DNA of 64,000 bases from Methylobacter tundripaludum (lineage in GTDB: Bacteria > Pseudomonadota > Gammaproteobacteria > Methylococcales > Methylomonadaceae), in NCBI RefSeq assembly GCF_002934365.1, contig NZ_PTIY01000006.1, forward strand, positions 181,544-245,543, read 5' to 3'. Both the position numbers and the translations under genes were made by a program. Position 1 is the first letter of the stretch. Every line of letters begins with the position of its first letter. Below, in pieces: positions 46,832 to 55,332 of the stretch. The notes under the pieces were generated by a model that saw only the letters and a list, made by a program, of their open reading frames with translations, was not told the DNA's origin and did not search any database.

Positions 46832-48301
46832 GTGCAAAACCTTTTCAAAACGCCCGGCAACCTGCCATCCACAGAACAACTGCTGCTTGCAGGCGGCGAT
46901 GCGCGTATCGCGGTCGATCCGCTCAGCGGACTGAATAAATACGGCTGCGGGCCTTTTCCCGACCCTCAGCTGCTGGCATTCGGCTCCTCTACCGCATCGA
47001 TTATTTCCGCAGAAGGTTTCGCCGCCGCAGACCGGCTGCGCCAAAAACTGCTGACAGCCCTCGGCACGGAATCGCCTTCAACCGTTTATGCACGGGAAAT
47101 GCAGCGGATTCGCCAGGAATGCCTGCGCTTATGCGACCTGTCCGACGTCACCGGACTGGAACTTATATTCTCCCCATCCGGCACCGACATCCATAGCATT
47201 GCCTCCCAATATGCAGGCAGCGGCGCATCCGCACCGGCGCTGGCTATCATGGTCGAAGCCAATGAAACCGGAAGCGGAGTGGCATCGGCCTTGGCGGATA
47301 ATACCGTTGAAATTGCACAAGTATCGATTCGGCTGGACGATGGAACGCCCAAGCCGCCGACCGCAATCGACGCCGACGCAGAAGCCCTGGCCAGCAAAGC
47401 CGTCGCATCAAACCGGCGCGTGCTGTTGATTCTGGTCGATCAATCCAAAACCGGGTTAATCGCGCCGAGCCCGGCCTGCGTCATCGCGCTGCACCGCCGT
47501 TTCCCCGACAACATCGAGGTACTGGTCGATGCCTGCCAATTTCGCATCGCAATGCCGACTTTGCGCGCCTATCTGGAACAAGGCTTCATGGTCGCACTGA
47601 CCGGTTCGAAATTCCTTACCGCTCCGACTTTCTCCGGTATGTTATTGCTTCCTCCGGCCCTGGCAGAGCGGTTCCAGAAACGTCCATTTCCACGCCGTCT
47701 GTCGTCTTGTTCGTCAAAAGCCGATTGGCCGACCAATTGGACCGGAGCCGAGCATCTGGATCATGCCGCCAACTTCGGCCTGCTGCTGCGTTGTGAAGTT
47801 GCGCTGGAAGAACTGCGCCGGTTTCGCGCCGTGCCGCAAGCAGCCGTCATCGAATTCTTGCAGGCCTTTTCCGAAGCGATCCGGCAACGGCTGGCGTCCG
47901 ACCCTCACTTCGAGCCCTTGCCTGTCCCTCCACTCGACCGTCGTCCGCTAATAGAGCCGGATAACTGGGACCATCTCCAGACCATCTTTCCTTTTCTGCT
48001 TTACCATCCCCAGCCCGCCGGGCGGACACCGTTAAGTCGCGAGGAAACCCTGCATGTCTACCGGCAACTGCCGGAAACGGCCGCCGGCATGCCGTCATCA
48101 ATACGCTGCCAACTTGGCCAGCCCGTCGCCTGCGGCAGCCGTAACGGCGCGGCGGTCAGCGCCTTGCGTTTGTGCCTCAGCTCACGGCTGATTGTCGAAG
48201 CGACAACAAGCAGTGACAAGGGCATCGGCGTGATTAAAAATGCGCTACTGGCTTTAGACAAAACGGCATGGTTAATCCAATCAAGCGTCAATGAAGTTTA
48301 A
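46832..48301 (+). CDS. Fold-type-I PLP-dependent enzyme, unassigned
   Basis: 489 aa from a GTG at 46832, with no clear Shine-Dalgarno. The fold resembles class V aminotransferase/cysteine desulfurase or decarboxylase types: FSPSGTDIHSIASQYA (phosphate-binding region), LVDQSKTGLIAPSP, VLVDACQFRIAMPTLRAYL (Asp for the PLP ring nitrogen) and VALTGSKFLTAPTFSGML, where the Lys is the likely Schiff-base residue. The opening NKYGCGPFPDPQLLAFGSSTAS matches no family I can name. Third gene of the decarboxylase/ATP-grasp set; the reaction is unknown. Confidence 0.72.
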   Translation: MQNLFKTPGNLPSTEQLLLAGGDARIAVDPLSGLNKYGCGPFPDPQLLAFGSSTASIISAEGFAAADRLRQKLLTALGTESPSTVYAREMQRIRQECLRLCDLSDVTGLELIFSPSGTDIHSIASQYAGSGASAPALAIMVEANETGSGVASALADNTVEIAQVSIRLDDGTPKPPTAIDADAEALASKAVASNRRVLLILVDQSKTGLIAPSPACVIALHRRFPDNIEVLVDACQFRIAMPTLRAYLEQGFMVALTGSKFLTAPTFSGMLLLPPALAERFQKRPFPRRLSSCSSKADWPTNWTGAEHLDHAANFGLLLRCEVALEELRRFRAVPQAAVIEFLQAFSEAIRQRLASDPHFEPLPVPPLDRRPLIEPDNWDHLQTIFPFLLYHPQPAGRTPLSREETLHVYRQLPETAAGMPSSIRCQLGQPVACGSRNGAAVSALRLCLSSRLIVEATTSSDKGIGVIKNALLALDKTAWLIQSSVNEV

Positions 48302-48326
48302 ACAATTTTGGTGATGCTCGCCGAAC

Positions 48327-48734
48327 TCAGCGCTGTTTGCGCAATTTAAGTTCTGCAAGCAATTCCAGGCTGTACTCTTCACTGTCCGTCAGGTCAGCAA
48401 GAGAGGCATCATTGTTATCGCGTATCTAGGTCAACGGAATCTGCCATCAGGCCAAATCCAGCAATGCAAAACATATAGGTAGAAATAGTTCGGGATTCAT
48501 GCTGGCCATTAAGCAGGAATTATAAACGCGAGCCCCCTGAAACAAAACGTCCTACCCGTAAACTCTGGCACTCGGAATCGTATTTCACCATAGACCCCAC
48601 ACCAAAACCTGAGCACTTGCCTATATAAAAAGTGCCGCTTTCCGGTTCCTGGTCCCGCCAGTCGCGAAAAAACCCAAGCGGAATTACGCTGCCTCCCCTA
48701 GCGAATACGTCAGAATATTGAACTGTTGGCTCAT
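48327..48734 (-). pseudogene. Broken CatB-like hexapeptide O-acetyltransferase
   Basis: A start with Shine-Dalgarno at 48734 gives MSQQFNILTYSLG. A frameshift follows, then GSVIPLGFFRDWRDQEPESG, YIGKCSGFGVGSMVKYDSEC and LRVGRFVSGGSRL, an in-frame TAA, FLLNGQHESRTISTYMF, and a junction straight to ALLDLA-WQIPLT-IRDNNDASLADL and ELKLRKQR, with stops inside. These are the N-terminal, core and C-terminal parts of xenobiotic/CatB-related acetyltransferases, with the middle of the beta-helix deleted. Such enzymes acetylate sugars or amino sugars, fitting the adjoining glycan locus. It cannot make an active product. It fills the gap 48302-48762, where nothing else is visible. Confidence 0.72.
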
Positions 48735-48762
48735 CGGGTGGTCTCCGTCAATTCCGGAAAAA

Positions 48763-49588
48763 TCATTTTCTGTTTCGACTTTCATGCTCGGTTTTATCGA
48801 ATTCATCCAATGGCGTATAGGAACAATAGCCGTAGACAATTTTTTCGTCATCGTCCAGTGTTTCAAACATCGACTCAGGTATGGCTCTCGGGTAATCAAA
48901 CCCTTGTTTTATATACCAACGGCAAAACGTGGCAATGAGCGCCCACCGGTCTCTTTTCACGCTGTTTTCCAGAGTTGCATGCAAAATCCTGCTGTCCCAA
49001 ATCACAATATCCCCGGCTTCGGCCTCTAAAGGAATTGCCTCCGCATTCTCGCCTTGCGGCGCATATTCCCCGGTTTGATGGGATTTTGGCACGACCAGTG
49101 TAACAGCCATTGTCCACCTTGGAATCATTCAGGAAGAGAATGGCTTGACCGACGGAAGTATAGTTTCCTGAGTAAGGAATAAACGAGTCTATGTGGTACG
49201 GCAAAGCTTCAAGCGAGCTGCGCAGATGCATCGCGCGCAGTATATAGTTGGGCTAATCCGGCGGGATTGCCTCATAAAATTTTTCGTTCAGCAGCTCTTT
49301 CAGGACTTCGCCCGGCGTGCCGCGAATAAATAAGCGAAGCGCGTCCTGACGCTTGTAAATAGTCCGGTCAAAACTGTTCAATCGCTGTTGATTACGCAAC
49401 AAATTAGCCTGTTCATCCTCGGTATATTGAAAGGTATTGGCAAACTCGAGCAAGTTCCGAACTACAGCCGGGTCAACGGCCTGCTTGATAACGGCATAGC
49501 CTTGCTGACGTATATGATTGACATGCGTTTTTGCGGTTAAAGAGATCATTCTTTCTGATTCATTGATCTGGCAGGAAAACTTCCTCAA
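48763..49588 (-). pseudogene. Phytanoyl-CoA dioxygenase-family gene with a stop and a frameshift
   Basis: The reading begins at 49588 (SLTAKTHVNHIRQQGYAVIK) and meets TAG at 49253-49255. It continues in the same frame with LPYHIDSFIPYSGNYTSVGQ (Fe-binding His-x-Asp), then needs a one-base deletion near 49101 (an extra T) to go on to LVVPKSHQTGEY, GDIVIWDSRILHATLENS (distal Fe-binding His) and the end at 48763. Total about 275 residues, the same size as the intact PhyH gene just upstream. All three iron ligands survive, so inactivation is recent, or the errors come from sequencing. Confidence 0.82.
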
Positions 49589-50384
49589 CCTGTTCTATGG
49601 TTGGGAAATCGGGAAAATATTGAGCCCGATGGACACTCCGCTGATAAGCGCTCGGGTAGCAGCGGTCAATAAATGTGATTTCATCGGCGTTATCGAATCG
49701 GGTTGAAAGTGCAAACCGGTATTGGCCGGGTGTCCCATTGCTTGAACTGCGATGGACGGTAAACATCGACATAAACACCACATCACCCACGTCGACCTCG
49801 GCTGGAATGAAATCCGCTTCTCGGTACTGCTCAGGCCGCAGCTCCCATAAGGCGCTACCGCTATCCACAGTGGCTAACAGACCTCGCTTATGGCTGCCCG
49901 GAATCAGCTCCAACGGAAAGTTATCCCGATCCACCCGGACCAGCGGCAGCCAAACAACCACACCGTCCAGGCTGCCCTGTACCGAAGGAAAGTCCTGGTG
50001 CACGCCCAGTCCGAAATAGCCTTCCGGGATTTTTAACTCATGCGCCATGATATGAGCGACTTGACCGCCCGGTACAAAAATGTCTCGCCAACCGAATTTA
50101 TCGAACAGAAAACCGGTGATCCGGGGATCATGTAACAGCTGGTATATATCGAGCTTTCGCCATACCGCCCCGGCCGTCTTTTTGTAACGCTCCAGGTCAC
50201 ATTGATGCAGCGCCTGCATCGCATCAAAAAGCGCCATGCCTTCAACGTCAACGAAGATTTGCCGCAACTGGTCGAGAAAGGTCTTGGCTATAGAGTCCCG
50301 CACCTTATCAACGCACTGCTGATCCAGCAGGCCTTTCGCGACGAAAAATCCATTTGACTTATATTGTTCGAGTTCGGCAGTCAT
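49560..50384 (-). CDS. Phytanoyl-CoA dioxygenase (PhyH) family Fe(II)/2-oxoglutarate oxygenase
   Basis: 274 aa. The double-stranded beta-helix has metal ligands in GLGVHQDFPSVQG (His-x-Asp) and FTVHRSSSN (His), with Arg in YRFALSTRF as the likely 2-oxoglutarate contact. Family members hydroxylate lipids, sugars or small natural products. In this locus, among sugar aminotransferase, acyl- and methyltransferase genes, hydroxylation of a sugar or its acyl substituent is plausible but not shown. It overlaps the start of the broken PhyH copy by 29 bases. Confidence 0.88.
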   Translation of the reverse strand: MTAELEQYKSNGFFVAKGLLDQQCVDKVRDSIAKTFLDQLRQIFVDVEGMALFDAMQALHQCDLERYKKTAGAVWRKLDIYQLLHDPRITGFLFDKFGWRDIFVPGGQVAHIMAHELKIPEGYFGLGVHQDFPSVQGSLDGVVVWLPLVRVDRDNFPLELIPGSHKRGLLATVDSGSALWELRPEQYREADFIPAEVDVGDVVFMSMFTVHRSSSNGTPGQYRFALSTRFDNADEITFIDRCYPSAYQRSVHRAQYFPDFPTIEQVEEVFLPDQ

Positions 50385-50440
50385 TATCCAGTCCTCTATA
50401 AATAGATCGGTAACACCGTGAGTTAGGGCGCCGTCAAAAC

Positions 50441-51379
50441 CTACGCTGAAGCCTCGGCGTAACCAAAGCCTGTCTGCCCAAAACCGTTTCCGTTGTAGAA
50501 CATATAACGGCGACCGCCAACATCAACCACTTCGGGATAAGCCAGCATGAAAGAATCCCAGCCTTGATTACTCAACTCGATACCGGCCTGATCGTCCAGG
50601 CGAGTCCACACCAGGCCATCGCCGGATTCAGCGTAGCCGATACGGTAACTATTCGCACAGGTATCCCGGTAATCGGTATGGCCGCGGTAACTGTACCACA
50701 TGCGATAAAGCGCGCCATCTTTGCACACACTGGCCCTAGCGATGCCGCCCTCGGCAGCGTCGGCATAGTCAATCGCCACTCGCCCTTCCCTGCGCCAATG
50801 AATGCCGTCGTCCGATTCGGCATATTTGAGATGGTAAAACGGCTCCATGCGCCCGCCGATCATCTCCCAGCCGGTACACGACAGATACCAGTTGCGCCAA
50901 ACGCCATTTTCAATCCGAACGCAGGTCGTAGCGCAAAAATAAGGCTCCTCGGCCGAGCGATCCATGACCGGACCGTCAAACAGCCGACGGTAGGTGCATC
51001 CGCCATCGTCACTGACCGCCAAACCCACAGAGTTATGATACGGCACTGTATTGCGCACATTCCAGCCGATGTAATACAAATATTTCAGTCCCTGCCAGTT
51101 CACGATTGAAGACGGCATCATGCCGCAATCGTCAAACGTCCCCGGCAAGCCAAGCTGCAACAAGGGTTCCGCCTGAATATCGAGTATATTCGCCGGATTT
51201 GCCGCATCCACTTTCATCCGTGCAATCAAACTGCGATTAGCGTCGTCGCGGCTGCTGAAAAACACATCCAGCCGCTTGTCATCCAGCATATCCACCGTAG
51301 GAATCTGGGCGTGCGACCGCGCCCACGGCAGCCGTTCATCAAGGCCGTAAATGATCCCGCGCTTATGCCACGAAATCAC
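50441..51379 (-). CDS. Five-bladed beta-propeller protein, GH43/GH32-like, function unknown
   Basis: 312 aa, no signal peptide. Repeated propeller-blade signatures: GLAVSDDGGCTYRRL, KYAESDDGIHWRREG and GYAESGDGLVWTRLD, plus YLYYIGWN, RNWYLSCTGWE, YRMWYSYRG and RYMFYNGNG. This is the pattern of glycosidase or glycan-binding propellers found in polysaccharide and flagellin-glycan loci. Acidic residues are present (DDCGMM, AEEPYF), but I cannot identify a catalytic triad with certainty. Overlaps the methyltransferase gene by 4 bases, so it belongs to the same transcript. Confidence 0.75.
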   Translation of the reverse strand: MISWHKRGIIYGLDERLPWARSHAQIPTVDMLDDKRLDVFFSSRDDANRSLIARMKVDAANPANILDIQAEPLLQLGLPGTFDDCGMMPSSIVNWQGLKYLYYIGWNVRNTVPYHNSVGLAVSDDGGCTYRRLFDGPVMDRSAEEPYFCATTCVRIENGVWRNWYLSCTGWEMIGGRMEPFYHLKYAESDDGIHWRREGRVAIDYADAAEGGIARASVCKDGALYRMWYSYRGHTDYRDTCANSYRIGYAESGDGLVWTRLDDQAGIELSNQGWDSFMLAYPEVVDVGGRRYMFYNGNGFGQTGFGYAEASA

Positions 51380-52179
51380 GCCGCGCTTCTCTTAAAAACA
51401 CAGTTAAACAAACCATCGTAGTTTTGCACTTGATATTTTTCTTGCAGAATAAAGCCATTGCTTTCAAAAACGGAAAAGACTGTTGAACTGATGAATTCTT
51501 CGGTCAATTCCATAAAAATAGACTCGACATGTTTCAGGCACAACTTGGCGCCTTGCAACACTTCGGCTTCCGCCCCGTCGACATCGATTTTCAAATACCG
51601 CGGCAGAGGCAGCCCCATCGTCTCGACCAAATCGTCAAGCCTGCATTTTAAGACCGGATGCGAATGTGCGGGCTGAAAATCAACACCAAAAACGTCTCTG
51701 GACTGATCCAGGATCTTCTCATGCCCACCCAGCTCCATGCGCTTTATATGCATCTTGCCAACCGCCATTTCTTTGGAAACAGCCAGGTTATAACAACCTT
51801 CAAGCGCCGCTCCTGATGACGTTGAATTAAGATAACTATTGTACGCCAGCAGAAAATAATTCAGCGGATCGGGTTCAATGGCGATAACCCGCAAACCGCA
51901 TGCAGCGGCATACATTGAAAATATCCCGTTACTGGCGCCAACGTCATATAAAACTTCCCCTGCGGGGATACGGTCAATCCAGTCCAACAATTCAGGCTCT
52001 ATATGCTCATGGCCTGAAGCCATCCATAACAATCTGCGGGACAGGCAAAGCCAATCGATTTTTTTTCCTCTAACCGTTGTGCTGTACCTGAAATCATCCA
52101 AATTAAAAGCATCGGCTTTTTTTAGATGCTCGCTGTCTACCAATGTCTCTAAGGCAACAAATGCGCGTTCGTGGGCCAT
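51376..52179 (-). CDS. FkbM-family SAM-dependent methyltransferase
   Basis: 267 aa. SAM-binding motif I is VLYDVGASNGIFSMYAA, followed by RVIAIEPDPLNYFLLAYN and the FkbM hallmark YLKIDVDGAEAEVLQGA. FkbM proteins O-methylate sugars, polyketides and others. In this locus it most likely methylates a sugar hydroxyl or an acyl side group. Co-transcribed with the propeller gene (4-base overlap). Confidence 0.88.
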   Translation of the reverse strand: MAHERAFVALETLVDSEHLKKADAFNLDDFRYSTTVRGKKIDWLCLSRRLLWMASGHEHIEPELLDWIDRIPAGEVLYDVGASNGIFSMYAAACGLRVIAIEPDPLNYFLLAYNSYLNSTSSGAALEGCYNLAVSKEMAVGKMHIKRMELGGHEKILDQSRDVFGVDFQPAHSHPVLKCRLDDLVETMGLPLPRYLKIDVDGAEAEVLQGAKLCLKHVESIFMELTEEFISSTVFSVFESNGFILQEKYQVQNYDGLFNCVFKRSAA

Positions 52180-52202
52180 TATTTTTCCTGATGTGTTTTT
52201 TG

Positions 52203-52862
52203 CTACAGCTTCATCTTTGTGCTGGGCATAGCCAACTTAATTGCGGGATTGCCTTTGTATACACCCCAAGCCTCGGTATCTTTGACGATGGAAGATGCCA
52301 TCGCGACAAAGCTGCCTTCAGCAATTCGCAAGCCATCACGCAACGTCGAATTCACGCCAAAAAAACTATATGAGCCAATATCACAATGCCCGGACATCAC
52401 CACATGGGAGGTAAACGTCACATGATCGTGAATCACACTGTGATGGCCGATGTGGTTACCGCTCCACAATACGACATTATTGCCGATGCGGGTAAACGGC
52501 TGGAGGGTATTGTTTTCCAGAATGAAGCAATTCTCGCCGATTTCGTTGTCGAATACCGTGGCTTTACTGCTCAGGTAACTAATACACTGATAGCCCTTGC
52601 CTTTGATCGTCTGGTAAACCGCCTCGCGATCGCGATTCATGTTCTTCGGCGACATCGGCGCAAAAAACGCATGGTCATCGGGGGAATAAAGTGATTCAAC
52701 GTCTTCAAATGCGACTACCGGCAGGCCTAGGAACACCGGTTCTTCCGGCAGGTAATCACGATTGACGCTAAAAGCGACCACTTCATGTACGGAATCCCGT
52801 TCCAGATAATAGTGCGCCAATTCTGCAAAATCTTTTATGCCAAAAATCACCACATTAGCCAT
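52203..52862 (-). CDS. NeuD/PglD-like sugar O- or N-acyltransferase
   Basis: 219 aa. The N-terminal small Rossmann-like domain (ANVVIFGIKDFAELAHYYL) is typical of NeuD/PglD proteins. The C-terminal left-handed beta-helix is made of hexapeptide repeats (IGENCFILENNTLQPFTRIG, VVLWSGNHIGHHSVIHDHV) with the likely catalytic His in GNHIGHHS. It would acylate the amino group introduced by the DegT aminotransferase encoded upstream. Overlaps the next methyltransferase gene by 8 bases. Confidence 0.88.
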   Translation of the reverse strand: MANVVIFGIKDFAELAHYYLERDSVHEVVAFSVNRDYLPEEPVFLGLPVVAFEDVESLYSPDDHAFFAPMSPKNMNRDREAVYQTIKGKGYQCISYLSSKATVFDNEIGENCFILENNTLQPFTRIGNNVVLWSGNHIGHHSVIHDHVTFTSHVVMSGHCDIGSYSFFGVNSTLRDGLRIAEGSFVAMASSIVKDTEAWGVYKGNPAIKLAMPSTKMKL

Positions 52863-53496
52863 ACAAGGATTCCTTATAAACGTAGACTGTATATTCGTAC
52901 AAACCGTAATCGTTATGTATCACAAAATGACGTGATAGCTCCTTGGTCAAAAAGTCAACCAGAGTATCAAGGGGTAAATGAAACAGATCGTCCCGCTCCC
53001 AGTCCACCGCTTTAGACATCACATTGAACGCAAGACCGCAACGCACTTTGGGGAATACCGCCCGCAGCACTTGCTTGAAATATGCCAACATCTCATCGAA
53101 TTCGAGATCGCATTTCTCGGTAAAAACGCCGTTCATAACCACATAATCAAATTTAGGCAATTTTTCAGGCTCGGCAACAACATCCAGGCAATAGTAAGTA
53201 TTTTCAGGATATTTATTCCGGGATAGTTCGTAAAAAGCGGGCGACACATCAAGGCCATAGTAAGTTATATCGGAAAACCTGCTTTGCCGTAGAAAATCAT
53301 ACAAATGCGAAGCGCCGCAGCCAAAATCAAGCAGAGTCAATCCAGCCCTGGGTTCACTAATCACATTCAGCATCACCGCATAGCGTTTTTCCGCATCTTG
53401 CTTATTGGGCCAGTCAACCCCAAGATGCGAATCGCCATGCCGTGCCAGACAAGCTTCATAATGGTCAATAATTGTTTGGTGTTTACGCTGCTTCAA
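52855..53496 (-). CDS. Class I SAM-dependent methyltransferase
   Basis: 213 aa. Motif I LTLLDFGCGASHLYDFLR, then YYGLDVSPAFYELSRNKYP and FDYVVMNGVFTEK fit a small-molecule methyltransferase. The substrate is unknown; an N- or O-methylated sugar is reasonable in this context. It overlaps both neighbours (4 and 8 bases), showing tight coupling in the glycan transcript. Confidence 0.87.
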   Translation of the reverse strand: MKQRKHQTIIDHYEACLARHGDSHLGVDWPNKQDAEKRYAVMLNVISEPRAGLTLLDFGCGASHLYDFLRQSRFSDITYYGLDVSPAFYELSRNKYPENTYYCLDVVAEPEKLPKFDYVVMNGVFTEKCDLEFDEMLAYFKQVLRAVFPKVRCGLAFNVMSKAVDWERDDLFHLPLDTLVDFLTKELSRHFVIHNDYGLYEYTVYVYKESLYG

Positions 53497-54194
53497 AGCA
53501 TATCCCTCTCACCCAGCAGTCGCCGTACAGCGTCCGGCTGATTGAACATCAATACGTCGAGAATCGATAGACTAGGCACGTACTCGCTTTTGCCCTGATT
53601 GTAGCTAACCGTTCCCGGACGCAAAAACTTAAGCTGTATCCCTTGTTTCAAGAAACCGGCCCGGTCATATAAATCTACGCCGCCGACCGGATTGACGTAA
53701 ATGTCGGCCCGCTCTTGCAGGCAAATATCCAGAATACGATCCTGCCCTTTCAAATGCATGTTTTGATAAATGCGCGAAGTGCTGACGATCTCCACCTCCA
53801 GCGTCAGATAATCCGCCACCTCCCGGAGGCTGTTCAGTAAAAACTCATCCAGACGGATCGAAGGAAAATTAACCAGTCGTTCTATCAGGATAGATACTTG
53901 CGTATAACAGGGCGCATGCCCATAAGCCTGTCGTAGGGTGCGCATCAGCTTGTCCCGCCAACTCCGCTCATCCGCCAGTTCAATGTCGCAGATAAGCCTA
54001 TTCTGGCTGGCGCCGCGCAACGGCACCGTAAAAGTATGGGGAGCGCCGTTCAGCAACAGCCGATTCCGGTTCACCCAGCCGCGATTAATGAAATTGACGT
54101 CATCAAACACCACAAACTTATCCACCGCCGCCATCAGCTGAAAATAACCGATATAAGGCAGAAAATAAGGCTGCATGATCGCAATGGCTGTCAT
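53493..54194 (-). CDS. WbqC-family protein
   Basis: 233 aa, full length for the WbqC family: AIMQPYFLPYIGYFQLMAAV, FVVFDDVNFINRGWVNRNR, LNGAPHTFTVPLRGASQ and the later YVNPVGGVDLYD. The family is found in O-antigen and flagellin-glycan loci beside DegT aminotransferases. It may be an acyl- or aminoacyl-transferase for amino sugars, but its activity is not established. ATGA overlaps on both sides. Confidence 0.9.
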   Translation of the reverse strand: MTAIAIMQPYFLPYIGYFQLMAAVDKFVVFDDVNFINRGWVNRNRLLLNGAPHTFTVPLRGASQNRLICDIELADERSWRDKLMRTLRQAYGHAPCYTQVSILIERLVNFPSIRLDEFLLNSLREVADYLTLEVEIVSTSRIYQNMHLKGQDRILDICLQERADIYVNPVGGVDLYDRAGFLKQGIQLKFLRPGTVSYNQGKSEYVPSLSILDVLMFNQPDAVRRLLGERDML

Positions 54195-55321
54195 CTGCTA
54201 GGTTGCCCTGCAATTATTTTAACAATGGCATCGACCTGGCCATTCGACAAGGCGGGATAAATCGGTAAACAAATCACCTCACTCGCGATCTTTCTGGCCA
54301 CCGGTAAATTTGACTGCGCCGCGGAAGGTATATCCCGATACATTGGAAAATCGCTAATCAACGGGTAAAAGTAGCGCCGCGCATGAATATCGTTATTTCG
54401 TAACTCTTGATACAGCGCATCACGGCTGATCGGATACTCAGGCCGCACCAGAATCGGGAAGTAAGCGTAATTTGCCACCTCCCCTCCTGCATCGGCCAGG
54501 CAATGAATGCCTTTTACCCCCGCCAGATCTTCGCGGTAACGAGCATCAATGGCTTTGCGTTTTTGCAGGGCTTCATCGATATATTTTAGTTGCAGCAAGC
54601 CGAAGGCGGCGCTGATCTCATTCATCTTGCCGTTAATGCCCGGAGCCACCACGGTGACTTCATCGACAAAACCGAAATTTTTTAAGTGATCGACGCGCTG
54701 CTTGATCTTGGCGTCAGGACAGACGATGGCGCCGCCCTCGAACGTATTGAATACCTTTGTGGCGTGAAAGCTGAGCACCGACAAATCGCCGTAATTGAGC
54801 ACACTGCCGCCGTAATGCTGCACGCCAAAAGCATGAGCGGCGTCATAAATCACCTTGAGCCCGTAGTTGTCGGCAATCCGCTGGATGCGCTCCACGTCGC
54901 ACGGATGTCCATAACAGTGTACCGGCATGATAGCGGTTGTTTGCGGCGTGATGGCCGCTTCGATTTTCTCAGGATCGATATTGAGCGAGACCGGGTCGAT
55001 GTCCACAAATATCGGCTTGATGCCGTTCCACAACAGCGAGTGCGCAGTGGCTACGAAGGAATACGGCGTAGTAATAACTTCACCGGTAATGCGCAGCGCC
55101 TGGAGCGCCGTTACTAAGGCCAGCGTGCCGTTAGCAAACAGGGAAACGTACTTGACCCCCAAATAGTCGCACAATGCCTGTTCCAGTTGCTGGTGAAACG
55201 GACCGCTATTGGTTAGCCATTTATTACCCCAAATTTGTTCCAAATAAGGAATAAACTCATCCAGGGGCGGCAATAAAGGTTCCGTAACATAAATCTGTGG
55301 TTTTTTTGGGAATTTCGTCAT
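54191..55321 (-). CDS. DegT/DnrJ/EryC1/StrS sugar aminotransferase
   Basis: 376 aa. The PLP-binding Lys189 lies in SFHATKVFNTFEGG. Other family segments are FANGTLALVTALQAL, TTPYSFVATAHSLLW and YDAAHAFGV. It transfers an amino group from Glu to a nucleotide-linked keto sugar, in the manner of VioA/FdtB/QdtB. The nucleotide-sugar dehydratase that makes the keto sugar is not in the window, so it must be encoded elsewhere. First of the sugar-tailoring genes, 11 bases after the GT41 gene. Confidence 0.93.
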   Translation of the reverse strand: MTKFPKKPQIYVTEPLLPPLDEFIPYLEQIWGNKWLTNSGPFHQQLEQALCDYLGVKYVSLFANGTLALVTALQALRITGEVITTPYSFVATAHSLLWNGIKPIFVDIDPVSLNIDPEKIEAAITPQTTAIMPVHCYGHPCDVERIQRIADNYGLKVIYDAAHAFGVQHYGGSVLNYGDLSVLSFHATKVFNTFEGGAIVCPDAKIKQRVDHLKNFGFVDEVTVVAPGINGKMNEISAAFGLLQLKYIDEALQKRKAIDARYREDLAGVKGIHCLADAGGEVANYAYFPILVRPEYPISRDALYQELRNNDIHARRYFYPLISDFPMYRDIPSAAQSNLPVARKIASEVICLPIYPALSNGQVDAIVKIIAGQPSR

Positions 55322-55332
55322 TAATCGGCCTC

